Below are positions 48,321 to 58,367 of a stretch of DNA of 64,000 bases, one piece after another. Source of the DNA: Pandoraea cepalis (GTDB taxonomy: Bacteria > Pseudomonadota > Gammaproteobacteria > Burkholderiales > Burkholderiaceae); NCBI RefSeq assembly GCF_902459665.1, contig NZ_CABPSL010000008.1, forward strand, positions 1 through 64,000, in the 5' to 3' direction. Position 1 is the first letter of the stretch. The number at the start of each line of letters is the position of its first letter. The notes under the pieces were generated by a model that was not told the origin of the DNA, ran no database searches, and saw only the letters and a program-made list of their open reading frames with translations. The translations under genes and the position numbers were made by a program.

Positions 48321-49031
48321 ATGAACATCCTGATGGTGCTGACCTCGCACGACCGCCTCGGCGACACGGGCAAGAAGACCGGTTTCTGGCTCGAAGAATT
48401 CGCCTCACCGTACTACGTGTTCATCGACGAGGGACTGGCGGTCACGCTGGCGTCCCCCGCAGGCGGCCAGCCGCCGCTCGATCCGAAAAGCGACGAGCCC
48501 GATGCCCAGACCGATGCCACGCGACGCTTCCGTGAAGACTCGGTCGCGCAGCAGGCGCTGGCGAACACCCTCCGGCTCGCCGACGTCAAGGTCACCGACT
48601 ACGACGCCGTCTTTTACCCCGGCGGCCACGGCCCGCTGTGGGATCTCGCGCAAGACCCGAACTCCATCCGTCTGATCGAAGCTTTCGAGCGCGCCGGCAA
48701 GCCCATCGGCTTCGTCTGCCATGCGCCGGGGGTGCTGCGTCAGGTGCGCAGCGAGAACGGTGAGCCGCTCGTACGGGGGCGCCACGTTACAGGCTTCACC
48801 AACGAGGAGGAGGCCGCCGTCGGTCTCACCGACGTGGTGCCGTTCCTGGTCGAAGACGAACTCAAACGGCTGGGCGGGTTGTATGAGAAGGCCGACAACT
48901 GGCAATCGCATGTGGTCGGCGACGGCCGGCTGGTCACGGGCCAGAATCCGGCCTCATCGGACGAAGCCGCGCGCACGGTACTCGCCATGATGGAACCGCG
49001 TCTGCCGTCTCTGCCGTCGTCCCTTCCCTGA
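48321..49031 (+). CDS. DJ-1/PfpI protein, Hsp31-like
   Basis: 236 aa. Cys133 in 'GFVCHAPGVL' with 'YPGGHGPLWDL' near residue 100 and 'GFWLEEFASPYYVF' near 22-35 place it in the larger Hsp31/glyoxalase III-like branch, distinct from the shorter PfpI at 5626-6207. AAGGAG precedes the ATG. Probably removes methylglyoxal or acts as a stress protein. Confidence 0.92.
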   Translation: MNILMVLTSHDRLGDTGKKTGFWLEEFASPYYVFIDEGLAVTLASPAGGQPPLDPKSDEPDAQTDATRRFREDSVAQQALANTLRLADVKVTDYDAVFYPGGHGPLWDLAQDPNSIRLIEAFERAGKPIGFVCHAPGVLRQVRSENGEPLVRGRHVTGFTNEEEAAVGLTDVVPFLVEDELKRLGGLYEKADNWQSHVVGDGRLVTGQNPASSDEAARTVLAMMEPRLPSLPSSLP

Positions 49032-49138
49032 TGCACGAGAGGCGCTTGCATCGTGCCGGCTCCACGCGCTGACGCGGCGGCTTTGGTCAGCCCGCATCGG
49101 CGCGTTTCCCGCCGGCGCTGCCAATCGGCACGCGCCGG

Positions 49139-49660
49139 TCAGATTTTCTGCGTCTCGTACGGGCCGAGATAATCCGCCTTGCCGACCGCCACGCCTTGCG
49201 CGCGCAGAATGTCGTGCGTGGTCGTGACATGAAAATAGAAGTTCGGCAATGCGAACTTCAACAGATAGTCGACCGCGTCCATCGTCGTCTGATGGTCCTT
49301 GAACTTCAGGGTGATCTGTCGCGACTCGGCCCCGTCGAATCGATCTTCGAGAATACCGGCGATGAACGCCTCGGTGTTCGCGACGCGATCGCGCAGTTGG
49401 TCGAACGTCGTCTCGTTGTCGTCGAACTTCGGCGACTCCACGCCCGTGATTCGCGCGACCGCGAACTTGGCCGTGTCGCTCACGCGCTGCACTTGCGCCA
49501 CGAAGTCGAGCATATCGGGGGCGAGCTTCGCCTTGAGAATCGTTGCGGGGTCGAGCGCGTTCGCATCGCAATGCGCGCGCGCCTTCTGGAGGTAGTCGGC
49601 CATGACGGTCAGGCCACGCAGATAGACCGGGACGGTGGCGCGATAAAGAGAGATCGACAT
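49139..49660 (-). CDS. DUF1993 family protein
   Basis: 173 aa. GAGGAG precedes the ATG at 49660. The mostly helical chain with 'LRGLTVMADYLQKARAHC' and 'LPNFYFHVTTTHDILRAQGV' is characteristic of DUF1993, a DinB-like four-helix fold. Its role is unknown. Confidence 0.9.
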   Translation of the reverse strand: MSISLYRATVPVYLRGLTVMADYLQKARAHCDANALDPATILKAKLAPDMLDFVAQVQRVSDTAKFAVARITGVESPKFDDNETTFDQLRDRVANTEAFIAGILEDRFDGAESRQITLKFKDHQTTMDAVDYLLKFALPNFYFHVTTTHDILRAQGVAVGKADYLGPYETQKI

Positions 49661-49935
49661 CGGAAGGCTCCTCGAAGTTTGGCATGACGGTGAGCGCACT
49701 CGAAACATGCGATAAGACATGCTATCAGCCCCGAAACATTCTCGCCGGGCACGCCGACGCCTCACGGAAACGGTGATGCGATCGTCTGCGGGATCGACGC
49801 TGCGCGGTGTCACCGCGCGTCCGTCCCGCATACGGTGGTGATATGCTTCACTCGCACCCCGTGCCCGCCTGCGCTTGCCTCGCATGCCGAACCGGATGCG
49901 CAAAACCTGCCATGCAAGTCGACAGAGGAGCTGCC

Positions 49936-50670
49936 ATGGGTGCCCCCCGCCACATCCCCACGCCGACCGAGGCCGCCACCGTCGCGCGCACGTGGGTGAG
50001 CCACTTTGCCAAACCCACGGCCATCGGCATGACACTCGCCTTCGTGGCGGGCTATATCGACGTCGTGGGCTTCATCGCGTTGTTCGGACTGTTCACCGCG
50101 CACGTGACCGGCAACTTCGTGATGATCGGCGTGCAGTTGGTCGCGAGCACCCATGTCGGCGTGCTGGCCAAACTGTTGGCACTGCCCGTGTTCGTCATCG
50201 TCGTCGCGCTGGTAAAACTCGTGGTGCAGCGCTTCTCGCGAACGGAACGACGGCCGCTGCGGCGGCTGCTCGTGGTGCAAACGTTGCTGCTGCTCGGCTT
50301 CATGATCGTGGGCATGGCGGCACAACCCATCATCTCGGCCGATGCGCCGCTGGCGATTCTGTCGGGCATGTTCGGCGTGGCTGCCCTCGCGATCCAGAAT
50401 GCCGTCGGGCGCCTGGTGCTCGCCGATCTGGCCCCCACCACGATCATGACCGGCAACACTACGCAAATCGTGATCGATATCGTCGAGTTGGCGAGCGGTC
50501 ATTGCAGCGACGACAACGCCGTGCGAGCGCGCCTGCGCAAGATGATTCCCGCCTTGGCGGCGTTCGCTGTCGGGGCCGTTTTCGGCGGCTTCGCGTATCA
50601 CGGCACGGGGTTCTGGTGCGTGTTGCTGCCAGTGCTGCTGCTCGTGGCGCTGGCGATCGCCAACGAGTGA
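49936..50670 (+). CDS. DUF1275 (YoaK-like) membrane protein
   Basis: 244 aa. ATG 49936 is chosen over several upstream starts because GAGGAG stands 6 bases before it. Six membrane segments, with 'FVAGYIDVVGFIALFGLFTA' and 'VTGNFVMIGVQL', the DUF1275 signature, and 'TIMTGNTTQIVID'. Function of the family is unknown. Confidence 0.9.
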   Translation: MGAPRHIPTPTEAATVARTWVSHFAKPTAIGMTLAFVAGYIDVVGFIALFGLFTAHVTGNFVMIGVQLVASTHVGVLAKLLALPVFVIVVALVKLVVQRFSRTERRPLRRLLVVQTLLLLGFMIVGMAAQPIISADAPLAILSGMFGVAALAIQNAVGRLVLADLAPTTIMTGNTTQIVIDIVELASGHCSDDNAVRARLRKMIPALAAFAVGAVFGGFAYHGTGFWCVLLPVLLLVALAIANE

Positions 50671-50820
50671 GCGGTTGACGCTGGCATCACGCGTTTGCCT
50701 ACGCAGCGCAGCGAATGCGTCCGCGCTTTGGCCGGACGCGGTAAAATCGCATCCTCCAGCCGGGCGCTTCGACGCGCCTCGCACCATCATCCGCCCATCC
50801 CCACGCACCGATCGCCGCCA

Positions 50821-51333
50821 GTGACTGCCACCCCCGCCAACCTTCTTTCGACCGAGAACTCCGCCGATAGCGGCGATGCCATCCACGACGCCCGCCTTTG
50901 GCGCGACGACGGATGGACGGCCAAGGTCGTCAAGAACGAGGACGACGACGGCTGGGCGGTCGCCATGTACAAGGACGGCGAATCGGAGCCGGCGCTCGTC
51001 GGTCCCTGGACCATGGGGCGTGACAAGAAGAATCCGAAGCCGCTCGATGTTGGCGCTTTCCACACGCTGGTGAAAACGGCCGACGAAGTGCTGCGCCGTC
51101 ACGAACAGCAGTTGCGCGCCCAGTTGCACAAGCGCGTGAGCGTCGACGGCCCCGACGGCGACATCGACGTCACGCTCGACATCGTGCCCGACGACTACGA
51201 CCCCCACGCCATGCTGAGCGCCGTCGACCGTTTCGGCGAAACCCTCGCGTCGGTCAAGGTGCCGCCCACGTTCAAGCTCTCGCGCCACAGCGCACGCGCG
51301 TGGATCGAGAACGATTTTCAGCGCCCCCAGTAA
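50821..51333 (+). CDS. Conserved hypothetical protein
   Basis: 170 aa from a GTG at 50821. No ATG and no clear Shine-Dalgarno are nearby, so the start is uncertain. The chain is hydrophilic and acidic ('NEDDDGWAVAMYKDGE', 'DIVPDDYDPHAM'), soluble, with an arginine-rich helix near 95. No family is recognised. Confidence 0.75.
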   Translation: MTATPANLLSTENSADSGDAIHDARLWRDDGWTAKVVKNEDDDGWAVAMYKDGESEPALVGPWTMGRDKKNPKPLDVGAFHTLVKTADEVLRRHEQQLRAQLHKRVSVDGPDGDIDVTLDIVPDDYDPHAMLSAVDRFGETLASVKVPPTFKLSRHSARAWIENDFQRPQ

Positions 51334-51546
51334 GCGCCCGCTCACTCGCCTCGCGGCGTTTTCGTCGGGCGCTCTATCGGGAGCGGCGACATACCCCATT
51401 ACGTTGAATACCGGGATAGCGGCTCGTCTGGCTGGGCCTTCCAACGCGCTCTATGATGGGCTTCATCGACGCTCTGCTTGCCACGCGAGCGGGCACTCAC
51501 ACTGCCCCGCGTCGATGCATCGCTATGCTCACCGTCAGGAGACCCT

Positions 51547-51864
51547 ATGAAGCGCTTCCACATCGCACTCGCCGTGCGCGATCTCGACGAGTCCATCCAG
51601 GACTATTCGGTCCGTCTCGGTCAGCCGCCAACGGCGGTCGTGCCGGGTGCGTACGCCATGTGGCGCACCGATCTGCTGAACTTCTCGATCAATCAATCGC
51701 CATCACGCGCCGGAGAACTGCGACACGTCGGCTTCGAGGACGACGCCGCCCCGGAATACTCGAGCAGCACCGATTGCAACGGCTTGATGTGGGAAGCGTT
51801 TTCCGCGAGGGAGCAGGACCAACGCATAGTGAGCACTTACGGGGTAGCGGTGCGTCACGCGTAG
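51547..51864 (+). CDS. VOC/glyoxalase-like protein
   Basis: 105 aa. AGGAG precedes the ATG. 'FHIALAVRDLDESIQDYSVRLGQ' and 'LRHVGFED' follow the VOC fold, with metal-ligand-like His5 and a Glu in the 'LMWEAF' near the C-end. Substrate unknown. Confidence 0.82.
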   Translation: MKRFHIALAVRDLDESIQDYSVRLGQPPTAVVPGAYAMWRTDLLNFSINQSPSRAGELRHVGFEDDAAPEYSSSTDCNGLMWEAFSAREQDQRIVSTYGVAVRHA

Positions 51865-51935
51865 CCCTCTGCCCTGCCGTCGGCGTTTTGCGGATAATGG
51901 CGCGGTACGGCAGCAAACTCAACGGAGGCATGACC

Positions 51936-52232
51936 ATGCATTACCTGCTCACCTACGACCTCGTCGACGATTATCTCGAACGGCGAGGTCAGTACCGCGA
52001 CGCGCATCTGGCGCTCGCATGGCAAGCGGCCGAACGCGGCGAACTGCTCCTGGCCGGCGCCCTGGAATCCCCCGTCGACACGGCCGCCCTACTCTTCGAA
52101 GGCGACTCGCCGGCTGCGGCGGAAGCGTTTGCGAACGCCGATCCCTACGTAGCCCATGGACTGGTGAAGTCGTGGCGCGTGCGCCCGTGGAAAACGGTGG
52201 TGGGGAAGCGGGCGAGTTCGCCGGTGCGTTAA
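51936..52232 (+). CDS. YciI-like protein
   Basis: 98 aa. ATG 51936 has GGAGG 7 bases upstream; the ATG at 51930 is too close to it. 'YLLTYDLVDDYLERRGQYRDAHLALA' and 'FANADPYVAHGLVKSWRVRPW' are diagnostic of the YciI family, with the His-Asp pair. Function not established. Followed by a terminator. Confidence 0.93.
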   Translation: MHYLLTYDLVDDYLERRGQYRDAHLALAWQAAERGELLLAGALESPVDTAALLFEGDSPAAAEAFANADPYVAHGLVKSWRVRPWKTVVGKRASSPVR

Positions 52233-52316
52233 GCGCGACGGCCATTGCGTGCGTTCGCGTCTGCGATTGCCGCATCGCATGCCGTGGATGCACGCGCAAT
52301 CCACCGCAGAAAAACA

Positions 52317-52348
52317 AAACGCGCTTGGCGATGAAGCCAAGCGCGTTT
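52317..52348. terminator. Bidirectional terminator between yciI-like gene and tRNAs
   Basis: AAACGCGCTTGGC, a 6-nt loop and GCCAAGCGCGTTT: a perfect 13-bp stem, with A-rich and T-rich ends. Serves the YciI gene on plus and the tRNAs on minus. Confidence 0.88.
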
Positions 52349-52407
52349 GTCGACAACCGATTGAGCGTCGTGCTTTCGGAAAGCTCCGAGAGTCACGCCG
52401 GTAAATC

Positions 52408-52483
52408 TGGCGTCCCCTAGGGGATTCGAACCCCTGTACTCACCGTGAAAGGGTGATGTCCTAGGCCTCTAGACGAAGGGGAC
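52408..52483 (-). tRNA. tRNA-Glu (anticodon TTC)
   Basis: 76 nt with an encoded CCA. The acceptor stem GTCCCCT/AGGGGAC, a TTC anticodon in 'CCCTTTCACGG' and the T-arm 'GGTTCGAATCC' are all there. Confidence 0.97.
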
Positions 52484-52499
52484 ATAAAGTCTTCCGTTT

Positions 52500-52575
<76 letters not shown>

Positions 52576-52696
52576 GTACGGCGAAGAAGTGAGACTATAG
52601 CGCGGTTTTCGAAGGTTGGAAAGCCCCCGCCCCAAAATATTTGGCGCGGACGCGACGTATCGGCGTCCATCCCGATCGGCCATGCCCCGCTCGTGC

Positions 52697-53890
52697 TCAC
52701 TGACTGAGTCCACGCGCCTCGATAGGCCACAGCCCTTCGACTCGTCCGTGTCGCACCGCGACGTATCGGTCGTAGAGATTGACCGTCGGATCGCAATGCC
52801 CCGGCACAAGCAGGATCGGCTCGCCGAGCCAGGGAGCGCCGTCCTCGTCGGGCGACGCCAGTTCGAGCACGCCATGCTCGTCCGACGCCGTGCGGTATTG
52901 CGGCTGGCCCGCCTGTTGCGACGACCAGAAGCGCGGCAACCCGGAATCGGTCGCCACGCTCTTGAGTCCCGCATCGCAAACGATGATGCCCGCGCGCGCT
53001 GTGCTCATGACTGTCGACGCGAGAAAGAGCCCATGACGAAAGCGCCAGTCGCCGCGCCATTCCAGCGAGCCATAATGACCGTCGAGAAACACATACGAGC
53101 CAGGCTGAACCTCCGTATAAACGCCGCTCTCGATGTCGAACTCGGCCGTGCCGGTCCCGCCGCCGGTCACCACGGGACAGGTGATGCCGCGCGCCTCCAG
53201 AAAGCGCACATAGGCCGCCGCACGATCGGCGGCAAGCCGCGCCGTGTCGCGTCGCGCGTCCCAGCTATCAACATGCTGCGCACTGCCGTGATACGCCTGC
53301 AACCCGCCGAAGCGCAGCCCTTCGTAATGATCGATCGCGTCGATCAGCTTGCCCACGGCCTGCGTCGAATCGACACCGCAACGCCCCTGCCCCACATCGA
53401 CCTCGGGCAACACCGCGATGCGCACACCGGCGCGCTGTGCCGCCTTGCCGAGCGGCGCCACCTGACGCACGTCGTCCACGCACACGGACAGCGTCACGCG
53501 CGCGGCCATCGCCACGGCCAGCGCCACACGGGCTTCGCCAACGAACTCGTTGCTGATGTGGATGCTGCCGATGCCCGCGTTGACGAACGGAATCGCCTCG
53601 GTGATCTTCTGACAGCAGATGCCCACCGCGCCCGCCGCCATCTGCGCCTGGGCAATCGTGGCGCACTTGTGCGCCTTGGCATGCGGACGCACCGCCACCC
53701 CGCGCGCGGCCGCCGCGCTCGCCATGCGCGCGACGTTCGCGTCGAAGGCGTCGAGATCGAGCAGCAAGGACGGCGTGGCCACCTGGGCAAGCGAATCTCC
53801 CACACGGGCGACCGGCGGCACCGCAAGACGCCCGGAGGCGGCGGTCGAAGAGGCCGAAGAGGCCGAAGCCGTATTGTCCGAATCGGGCAT
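52697..53890 (-). CDS. D-threonine/3-hydroxyaspartate aldolase-type PLP enzyme
   Basis: 397 aa. Fold type III PLP enzyme (DSD1-like). 'RPHAKAHKC' at 69-76 has PLP Lys72; 'GGGTGTAEFD' binds the phosphate. Near the C-end 'GHCDPTVN' gives His-x-Asp, the metal pair of D-threonine aldolases, where eukaryotic-type D-serine dehydratases have His-x-Cys (family recollection). That favours a retro-aldol reaction yielding glycine plus an aldehyde. AGGA precedes the ATG. Last of the four-gene operon, 37 bp after the dehydrogenase. Confidence 0.85.
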   Translation of the reverse strand: MPDSDNTASASSASSTAASGRLAVPPVARVGDSLAQVATPSLLLDLDAFDANVARMASAAAARGVAVRPHAKAHKCATIAQAQMAAGAVGICCQKITEAIPFVNAGIGSIHISNEFVGEARVALAVAMAARVTLSVCVDDVRQVAPLGKAAQRAGVRIAVLPEVDVGQGRCGVDSTQAVGKLIDAIDHYEGLRFGGLQAYHGSAQHVDSWDARRDTARLAADRAAAYVRFLEARGITCPVVTGGGTGTAEFDIESGVYTEVQPGSYVFLDGHYGSLEWRGDWRFRHGLFLASTVMSTARAGIIVCDAGLKSVATDSGLPRFWSSQQAGQPQYRTASDEHGVLELASPDEDGAPWLGEPILLVPGHCDPTVNLYDRYVAVRHGRVEGLWPIEARGLSQ

Positions 53891-53927
53891 CACAATCCTT
53901 TGAAAGACGTTTGCAAAAAAACGGCAT

Positions 53928-56900
53928 TCACGCGGGCAGCGCGCGGTCCAGGACACATGCCACATGAAGCGCTTGCGTCTGCGCGCCATCGTGGATCTGA
54001 TGCCGGCAACTGGTGCCGTCGGCAACCACAATGGCATTCTCGCCGCGCTGTCTGACCGCCGGCAATAGCGTCAATTCGGACATCGCTCGCGACGTGTCAT
54101 AGTGCTCGGCCTCGTATCCGAAACTGCCCGCCATGCCGCAGCATGACGATTCGATCGATGATACCTTCAGCCCCGGCACCCATCCAAGCACCGCCGTGAC
54201 GGGCGAGAACGCGTCGAACGCCTTCTGATGGCAGTGCCCGTGCACCAGGGCTTCGCCCACACCGTCGGGCAGCGCGCGCCAGGCGACGTCGAAGCGCCCC
54301 GCCGTCTTCTCACGAACCAGAAATTCCTCAAAGAGAAACGCGTTGTCGGCCAACTTGCGGGCCGCATCGCCAAAGCCGTAGCTCAGCACCTCGTCACGCA
54401 GCGACAGCAGGCACGACGGCTCCAGGCCCACGATCGGCACGCCGCGCTCGACGAACGGCATCAGCGCGTCGAGCAGGCGCCGCGCCTCCGCCTTCGCCTC
54501 ATCCACGAGCCCCGCCGCGAGGAACGTGCGACCGCAGCACAACGGCCGCTCGCCCGCCCGCCGATTCACGTGAACGGTGTACCCGGCGGCTTCGAGCACG
54601 CGCTTCGCGGCGCGCGCGTTCTCCGGCTCCATGTAATTGTTGAACGTGTCGACGAACAGCAGCACCTGGCGCAGCCCCGCCGAATCTCCCGCGCTCGGGT
54701 CCGCCAGCGGCACCTGATGGTCCAGGAACGAAGCCTTCAGCGCCGGCAGCGAGCGCTCCGGCGCCAGGCCGAGCCAGCGCTTCGCCGCGTTGCTGCCCGG
54801 CAGCCGCTGCGCCGCATCGAGCAGACCGCCCACGCGGCTGGCCCATGGGGCGTAGCGCGGGAGATAGGCGATCAACTTGTCGCGCAGCGACACGCCGTGA
54901 CGCTTGGCCCGCGCGTGACGCGCCTCGATCTTGAAGCGCGCCATGTCGATGCCCGTCGGGCAATCGCGCTTGCAACCCTTGCACGACACGCACAGATCGA
55001 GCGCCGCCTTGACGTCGTCGCTGGCGAGCCCCGCCTCGCCCAATTGCCCCGACACGGCCAGACGCAATGTATTCGCACGTCCGCGCGTGACGTGCTGCTC
55101 GTCGCGCGTGACGCGGTAGCTCGGACACATCGTGCCCGCGTCGAACTTGCGACAGTGCCCGTTGTTGTTGCACATCTCGACGGCCGACGCGAGTCCGTGT
55201 GTGGCATCGGTGCCGGTGTCGGGCGCCGTCTGCTCGCCGGTCAGCGCGTTGCGCTGTACGTTCCACGCCGTCCAGTCGAGCGCGGGCGCGATCGATTGGG
55301 CGGCGTAGCCCGGTGCGAAGCGAAACAACTCGCGCGTGTCCATCTTCGGTGGACGAACCATCTTGTCCGGGTTGAAGCGATTGTCCGGATCGAACAGTTG
55401 CTTGATCTCGCCGAACGCCGCGTTCAGCCGCGGACCATATTGCCACGCCACCCACTCGCCGCGGCACAGCCCGTCGCCGTGCTCGCCCGAATAGGCGCCC
55501 TTGTATTCGCGCACGAGCGCCGCCGCCTCCTCGGCGATAGCACGCATCTTCACGGCGCCGTCGCGACGCATGTCCAGGATCGGCCGCACGTGCAGCGTGC
55601 CCACGCTCGCATGCGCATACCATGTGCCCTCGGTGCCGTTGCGATGGAACACTTCGGTCAGACGCCGCGTGTATTCGGCAAGGTGTTCCAGCGGCACCGC
55701 GCAATCTTCGATGAACGACACCGGCTTGCCATCGCCCTTCATGCTCATCATGATGTTCAGGCCCGCTTTGCGCACTTCCCAGAGCGCTTTCTGCGGCCCC
55801 GCGTCGGGCATCTTCACCACGACGCCCGGCAACCCGAGATCCGCCATGAGCGTGGCGAGATCGTCGAGCCTGGCACGCAGCGCGCCGGCGTCGTCTCCCG
55901 CGAATTCCACCAGCAGAATCGCTTGCGGATCGCCGACAAGCGCCGTCTCGATCACGGGACGGAACGCGGGGTTGTCCATCGCCAGGTCGATCATCGTGCG
56001 GTCGACCAGTTCCACCGCCACCGGCCCCAGCTTGACGATGTGCTGTGTGAGATCCATCGCCTGATAGAACGTGGGGAAGTTCACCACGCCCAGCGTCTTG
56101 TGCACCGGCAGCGGCACGAGCTTGAGCGTGATCTGGCGGCTGTACGCCAGCGTGCCTTCCGAGCCGACCAGCAGATGCGACAGGTTGGCGACGCCGTCGT
56201 CCGTATAGGCGCGCGGGTTAAGGCAGTCGAACAGATCGAGGTTGTAGCCCGCGACACGCCGCAGCACGCGCGGCACACGCTCGCGCAATTCCTCACGCTC
56301 GCGCATGGCAATGGCGTGCACGCTCGCGAGAATCGCCTGCGTGCGGGCGTCGGTGGGCGGCGAATGGAGCGCACCGAAATGCAGTTGCGCGCCGTCGGCC
56401 AGCACCGCATCGATGCTCAGCACGTTGTGCACCATGTTGCCGTACTCGAGGGAGCGCGAGCCGCACGAGTTGTTGCCCGTCATGCCGCCGACGGTGCATT
56501 GCGCGGCCGTCGACACGTCCACCGGGAACCACAGGCCGTGCGGCTTGAGCCACGCGTTCAGGTGATCGAGCACGATGCCCGGCTCGACGGTGACCGTGCG
56601 CGCCACGGCGTCGAACGCCACCACGCGGCCCAGCCACTTGCTGTTGTCGATGACGAGCGCCTCGCCGATAGTCTGGCCGCACTGGCTCGTGCCCGCGCCG
56701 CGCGCAAGCACCGGCACGCGCAGGTCACGCGCGATATCGAGGGCGACGATCAGATCGTCCTGATCGCGCGGCACCACCACGCCGATCGGAAAAATTTGAT
56801 AGATCGACGCGTCGGTCGCGTAGCGGCCACGGCTCGCGCGATCGAAGCACACATCGCCGCGCAGCTCGCGACGCAGACGGTCCTGCAAAGGCGTAAGCGC

Positions 56901-56990
56901 AACGCCGCCGCGCCGCATCGGCATGAGCGGCACCGGCTGGCCGACGAGATTCGCATGCGCATTCGCGCGAGAGTTCGATTGGGAATTCAT
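53928..56990 (-). CDS. FAD/Fe-S 2-hydroxyacid dehydrogenase (YdiJ/GlcDF-like fusion)
   Basis: 1020 aa, the size of E. coli YdiJ. An FAD-binding PCMH domain ('VPVLARGAGTSQCGQTIGEA', 'GGMTGNNSCGSRSLEYGN') and FAD-oxidase C domain are joined to a GlcF-like half with 'LDLCVSCKGCKRDCP' and two CCG domains ('CCGRTFLAAG', 'CCGMAGSFGYEAEHY'). The family oxidises D-2-hydroxyacids such as D-2-hydroxyglutarate, D-lactate or glycolate, passing electrons to the membrane chain. Which one is not clear; the neighbours make glycolate or a related acid attractive. The ATG at 56990 has no strong Shine-Dalgarno. Confidence 0.9.
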   Translation of the reverse strand: MNSQSNSRANAHANLVGQPVPLMPMRRGGVALTPLQDRLRRELRGDVCFDRASRGRYATDASIYQIFPIGVVVPRDQDDLIVALDIARDLRVPVLARGAGTSQCGQTIGEALVIDNSKWLGRVVAFDAVARTVTVEPGIVLDHLNAWLKPHGLWFPVDVSTAAQCTVGGMTGNNSCGSRSLEYGNMVHNVLSIDAVLADGAQLHFGALHSPPTDARTQAILASVHAIAMREREELRERVPRVLRRVAGYNLDLFDCLNPRAYTDDGVANLSHLLVGSEGTLAYSRQITLKLVPLPVHKTLGVVNFPTFYQAMDLTQHIVKLGPVAVELVDRTMIDLAMDNPAFRPVIETALVGDPQAILLVEFAGDDAGALRARLDDLATLMADLGLPGVVVKMPDAGPQKALWEVRKAGLNIMMSMKGDGKPVSFIEDCAVPLEHLAEYTRRLTEVFHRNGTEGTWYAHASVGTLHVRPILDMRRDGAVKMRAIAEEAAALVREYKGAYSGEHGDGLCRGEWVAWQYGPRLNAAFGEIKQLFDPDNRFNPDKMVRPPKMDTRELFRFAPGYAAQSIAPALDWTAWNVQRNALTGEQTAPDTGTDATHGLASAVEMCNNNGHCRKFDAGTMCPSYRVTRDEQHVTRGRANTLRLAVSGQLGEAGLASDDVKAALDLCVSCKGCKRDCPTGIDMARFKIEARHARAKRHGVSLRDKLIAYLPRYAPWASRVGGLLDAAQRLPGSNAAKRWLGLAPERSLPALKASFLDHQVPLADPSAGDSAGLRQVLLFVDTFNNYMEPENARAAKRVLEAAGYTVHVNRRAGERPLCCGRTFLAAGLVDEAKAEARRLLDALMPFVERGVPIVGLEPSCLLSLRDEVLSYGFGDAARKLADNAFLFEEFLVREKTAGRFDVAWRALPDGVGEALVHGHCHQKAFDAFSPVTAVLGWVPGLKVSSIESSCCGMAGSFGYEAEHYDTSRAMSELTLLPAVRQRGENAIVVADGTSCRHQIHDGAQTQALHVACVLDRALPA

Positions 56991-57089
56991 GACGTTGCGG
57001 GTGTTGGACGGGACGGACCCAGGGCAAATCGGGGCGAGACGATCCTGCCGGGCAGGCGTGACGCCGGCCCGGCAGGGGTTATGCGCAAG

Positions 57090-58367
57090 TCAGACGGCCT
57101 GACGGGTGTTGCTCGCTGCGGCGGCGTCGCCATCGAGGGAGAATTTGCTCTCGGGCTGCATGCGGAAGGCCAGCACGACACCGAGGGCCATGAGCATCAT
57201 GCTGCCGACGAACGGCAATTCCCAGTTGCCCGTGCGATCGATGAGATACCCCGAGATCACCGGCGAGAGAATCGCAGCCAGTGCCGACCCGGTGTTCATC
57301 ATGCCGCTGGCCGTGCCCGAGTGTTCCGGCGCGATATCCATCGGAATCGACCACATCGGCCCGATCGTCATCTCGGCGAAGAAGAAGCCGAACGCCAGGC
57401 ATGCCACCGACACATACAGTTGGTGCGTGAACAGCATCGGCACGAGCGAGAGCAACGTGAGCAGCATGCAGATCGACACCATCCAGCTACGTGCGCGCTT
57501 CAGGCTGCCGGTGCGCTCGTACAGTTTGTCGGTCACGATACCGCCCAACGTATCGCCGAGCACACCGGCGAAGAACACACTCGAGGCGAACAGCGCCGAC
57601 TTCTTCAGATTGAGGTCGTAGCTGTGCAGGAAGTATTGGGGAATCCACGACAGGAAGAGCCAAAGCGTCCAGCCGTAGCAGAAGTACACGATGGTGACCG
57701 GCATCATGCGCTTGAAGAGCGGTCCCCACGGCAACGACGCGCGCTTGGCTTTCACCGGCGGCAACAGGGCGAGTTCTTCGGTCGTGATGCGCGGATGATC
57801 CTGCGGGCGCTCGGTAAACGTGAGCCCCCACACCGCGACCCAGACCAGGCTCACGATCCCGCACAGATAGAACGATTCACGCCAGCCATGCGTGGCCATG
57901 ATGAACACGACGACGGCGGGCGCCACGGCGTTACCGATGCGCGAGGCCGCGTGCGTGATGCCCTGCGCAAAGCCGCGCTTCTCCTTGGCGACCCAGCGCG
58001 ACATGGCCGACGTGGCGGCCGGGAACGTGGCGCCCTCGCCAAGGCCGAGCAGCAGGCGCGCGAGTAACAGCGTGACGAGACCACCCGCCATGCCGGTGAG
58101 GATCGTCGCGACCGCCCACAACGCACCGCACACGAGCAGCGTACGCTTCGCTCCGAAGCGATCGCTCACCCAGCCACCAATGATTTGAAAGACCAGGTAG
58201 GGGTAGGCAAATGCCGAGAAGACGAGACCGATTTCCGTCTTGTTGAGATTGAATTCCTTGCCGAAGCCGGCCGCGGCCGTGCTGACGTTGACGCGATCGA
58301 GATAGGTGATGAAATACATGACGCATAGCATCACCAGCACGACCCGGGTCGCTCTGAAAAGCTTCAT
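57090..58367 (-). CDS. MFS carboxylate transporter (anion:cation symporter family)
   Basis: 425 aa, 12 membrane segments. 'MYFITYLDRVNVSTAAAGF' and 'GGWVSDRFGAKRTL' mark the ACS branch, which takes up organic anions such as glucarate, hexuronates or phthalate. AGGAG stands 8 bases before the ATG at 58367. It lies between the aminotransferase and the dehydrogenase, so it probably imports the substrate of the cluster. Confidence 0.9.
   Translation of the reverse strand: MKLFRATRVVLVMLCVMYFITYLDRVNVSTAAAGFGKEFNLNKTEIGLVFSAFAYPYLVFQIIGGWVSDRFGAKRTLLVCGALWAVATILTGMAGGLVTLLLARLLLGLGEGATFPAATSAMSRWVAKEKRGFAQGITHAASRIGNAVAPAVVVFIMATHGWRESFYLCGIVSLVWVAVWGLTFTERPQDHPRITTEELALLPPVKAKRASLPWGPLFKRMMPVTIVYFCYGWTLWLFLSWIPQYFLHSYDLNLKKSALFASSVFFAGVLGDTLGGIVTDKLYERTGSLKRARSWMVSICMLLTLLSLVPMLFTHQLYVSVACLAFGFFFAEMTIGPMWSIPMDIAPEHSGTASGMMNTGSALAAILSPVISGYLIDRTGNWELPFVGSMMLMALGVVLAFRMQPESKFSLDGDAAAASNTRQAV

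Noticed and set aside
54228-58067. 1279-codon open frame on the plus strand opposite the dehydrogenase and MFS genes
   Set aside because: It is antisense to two genes with clear motifs; its translation is Arg/His-rich low-complexity typical of the complementary frame of GC-rich genes.
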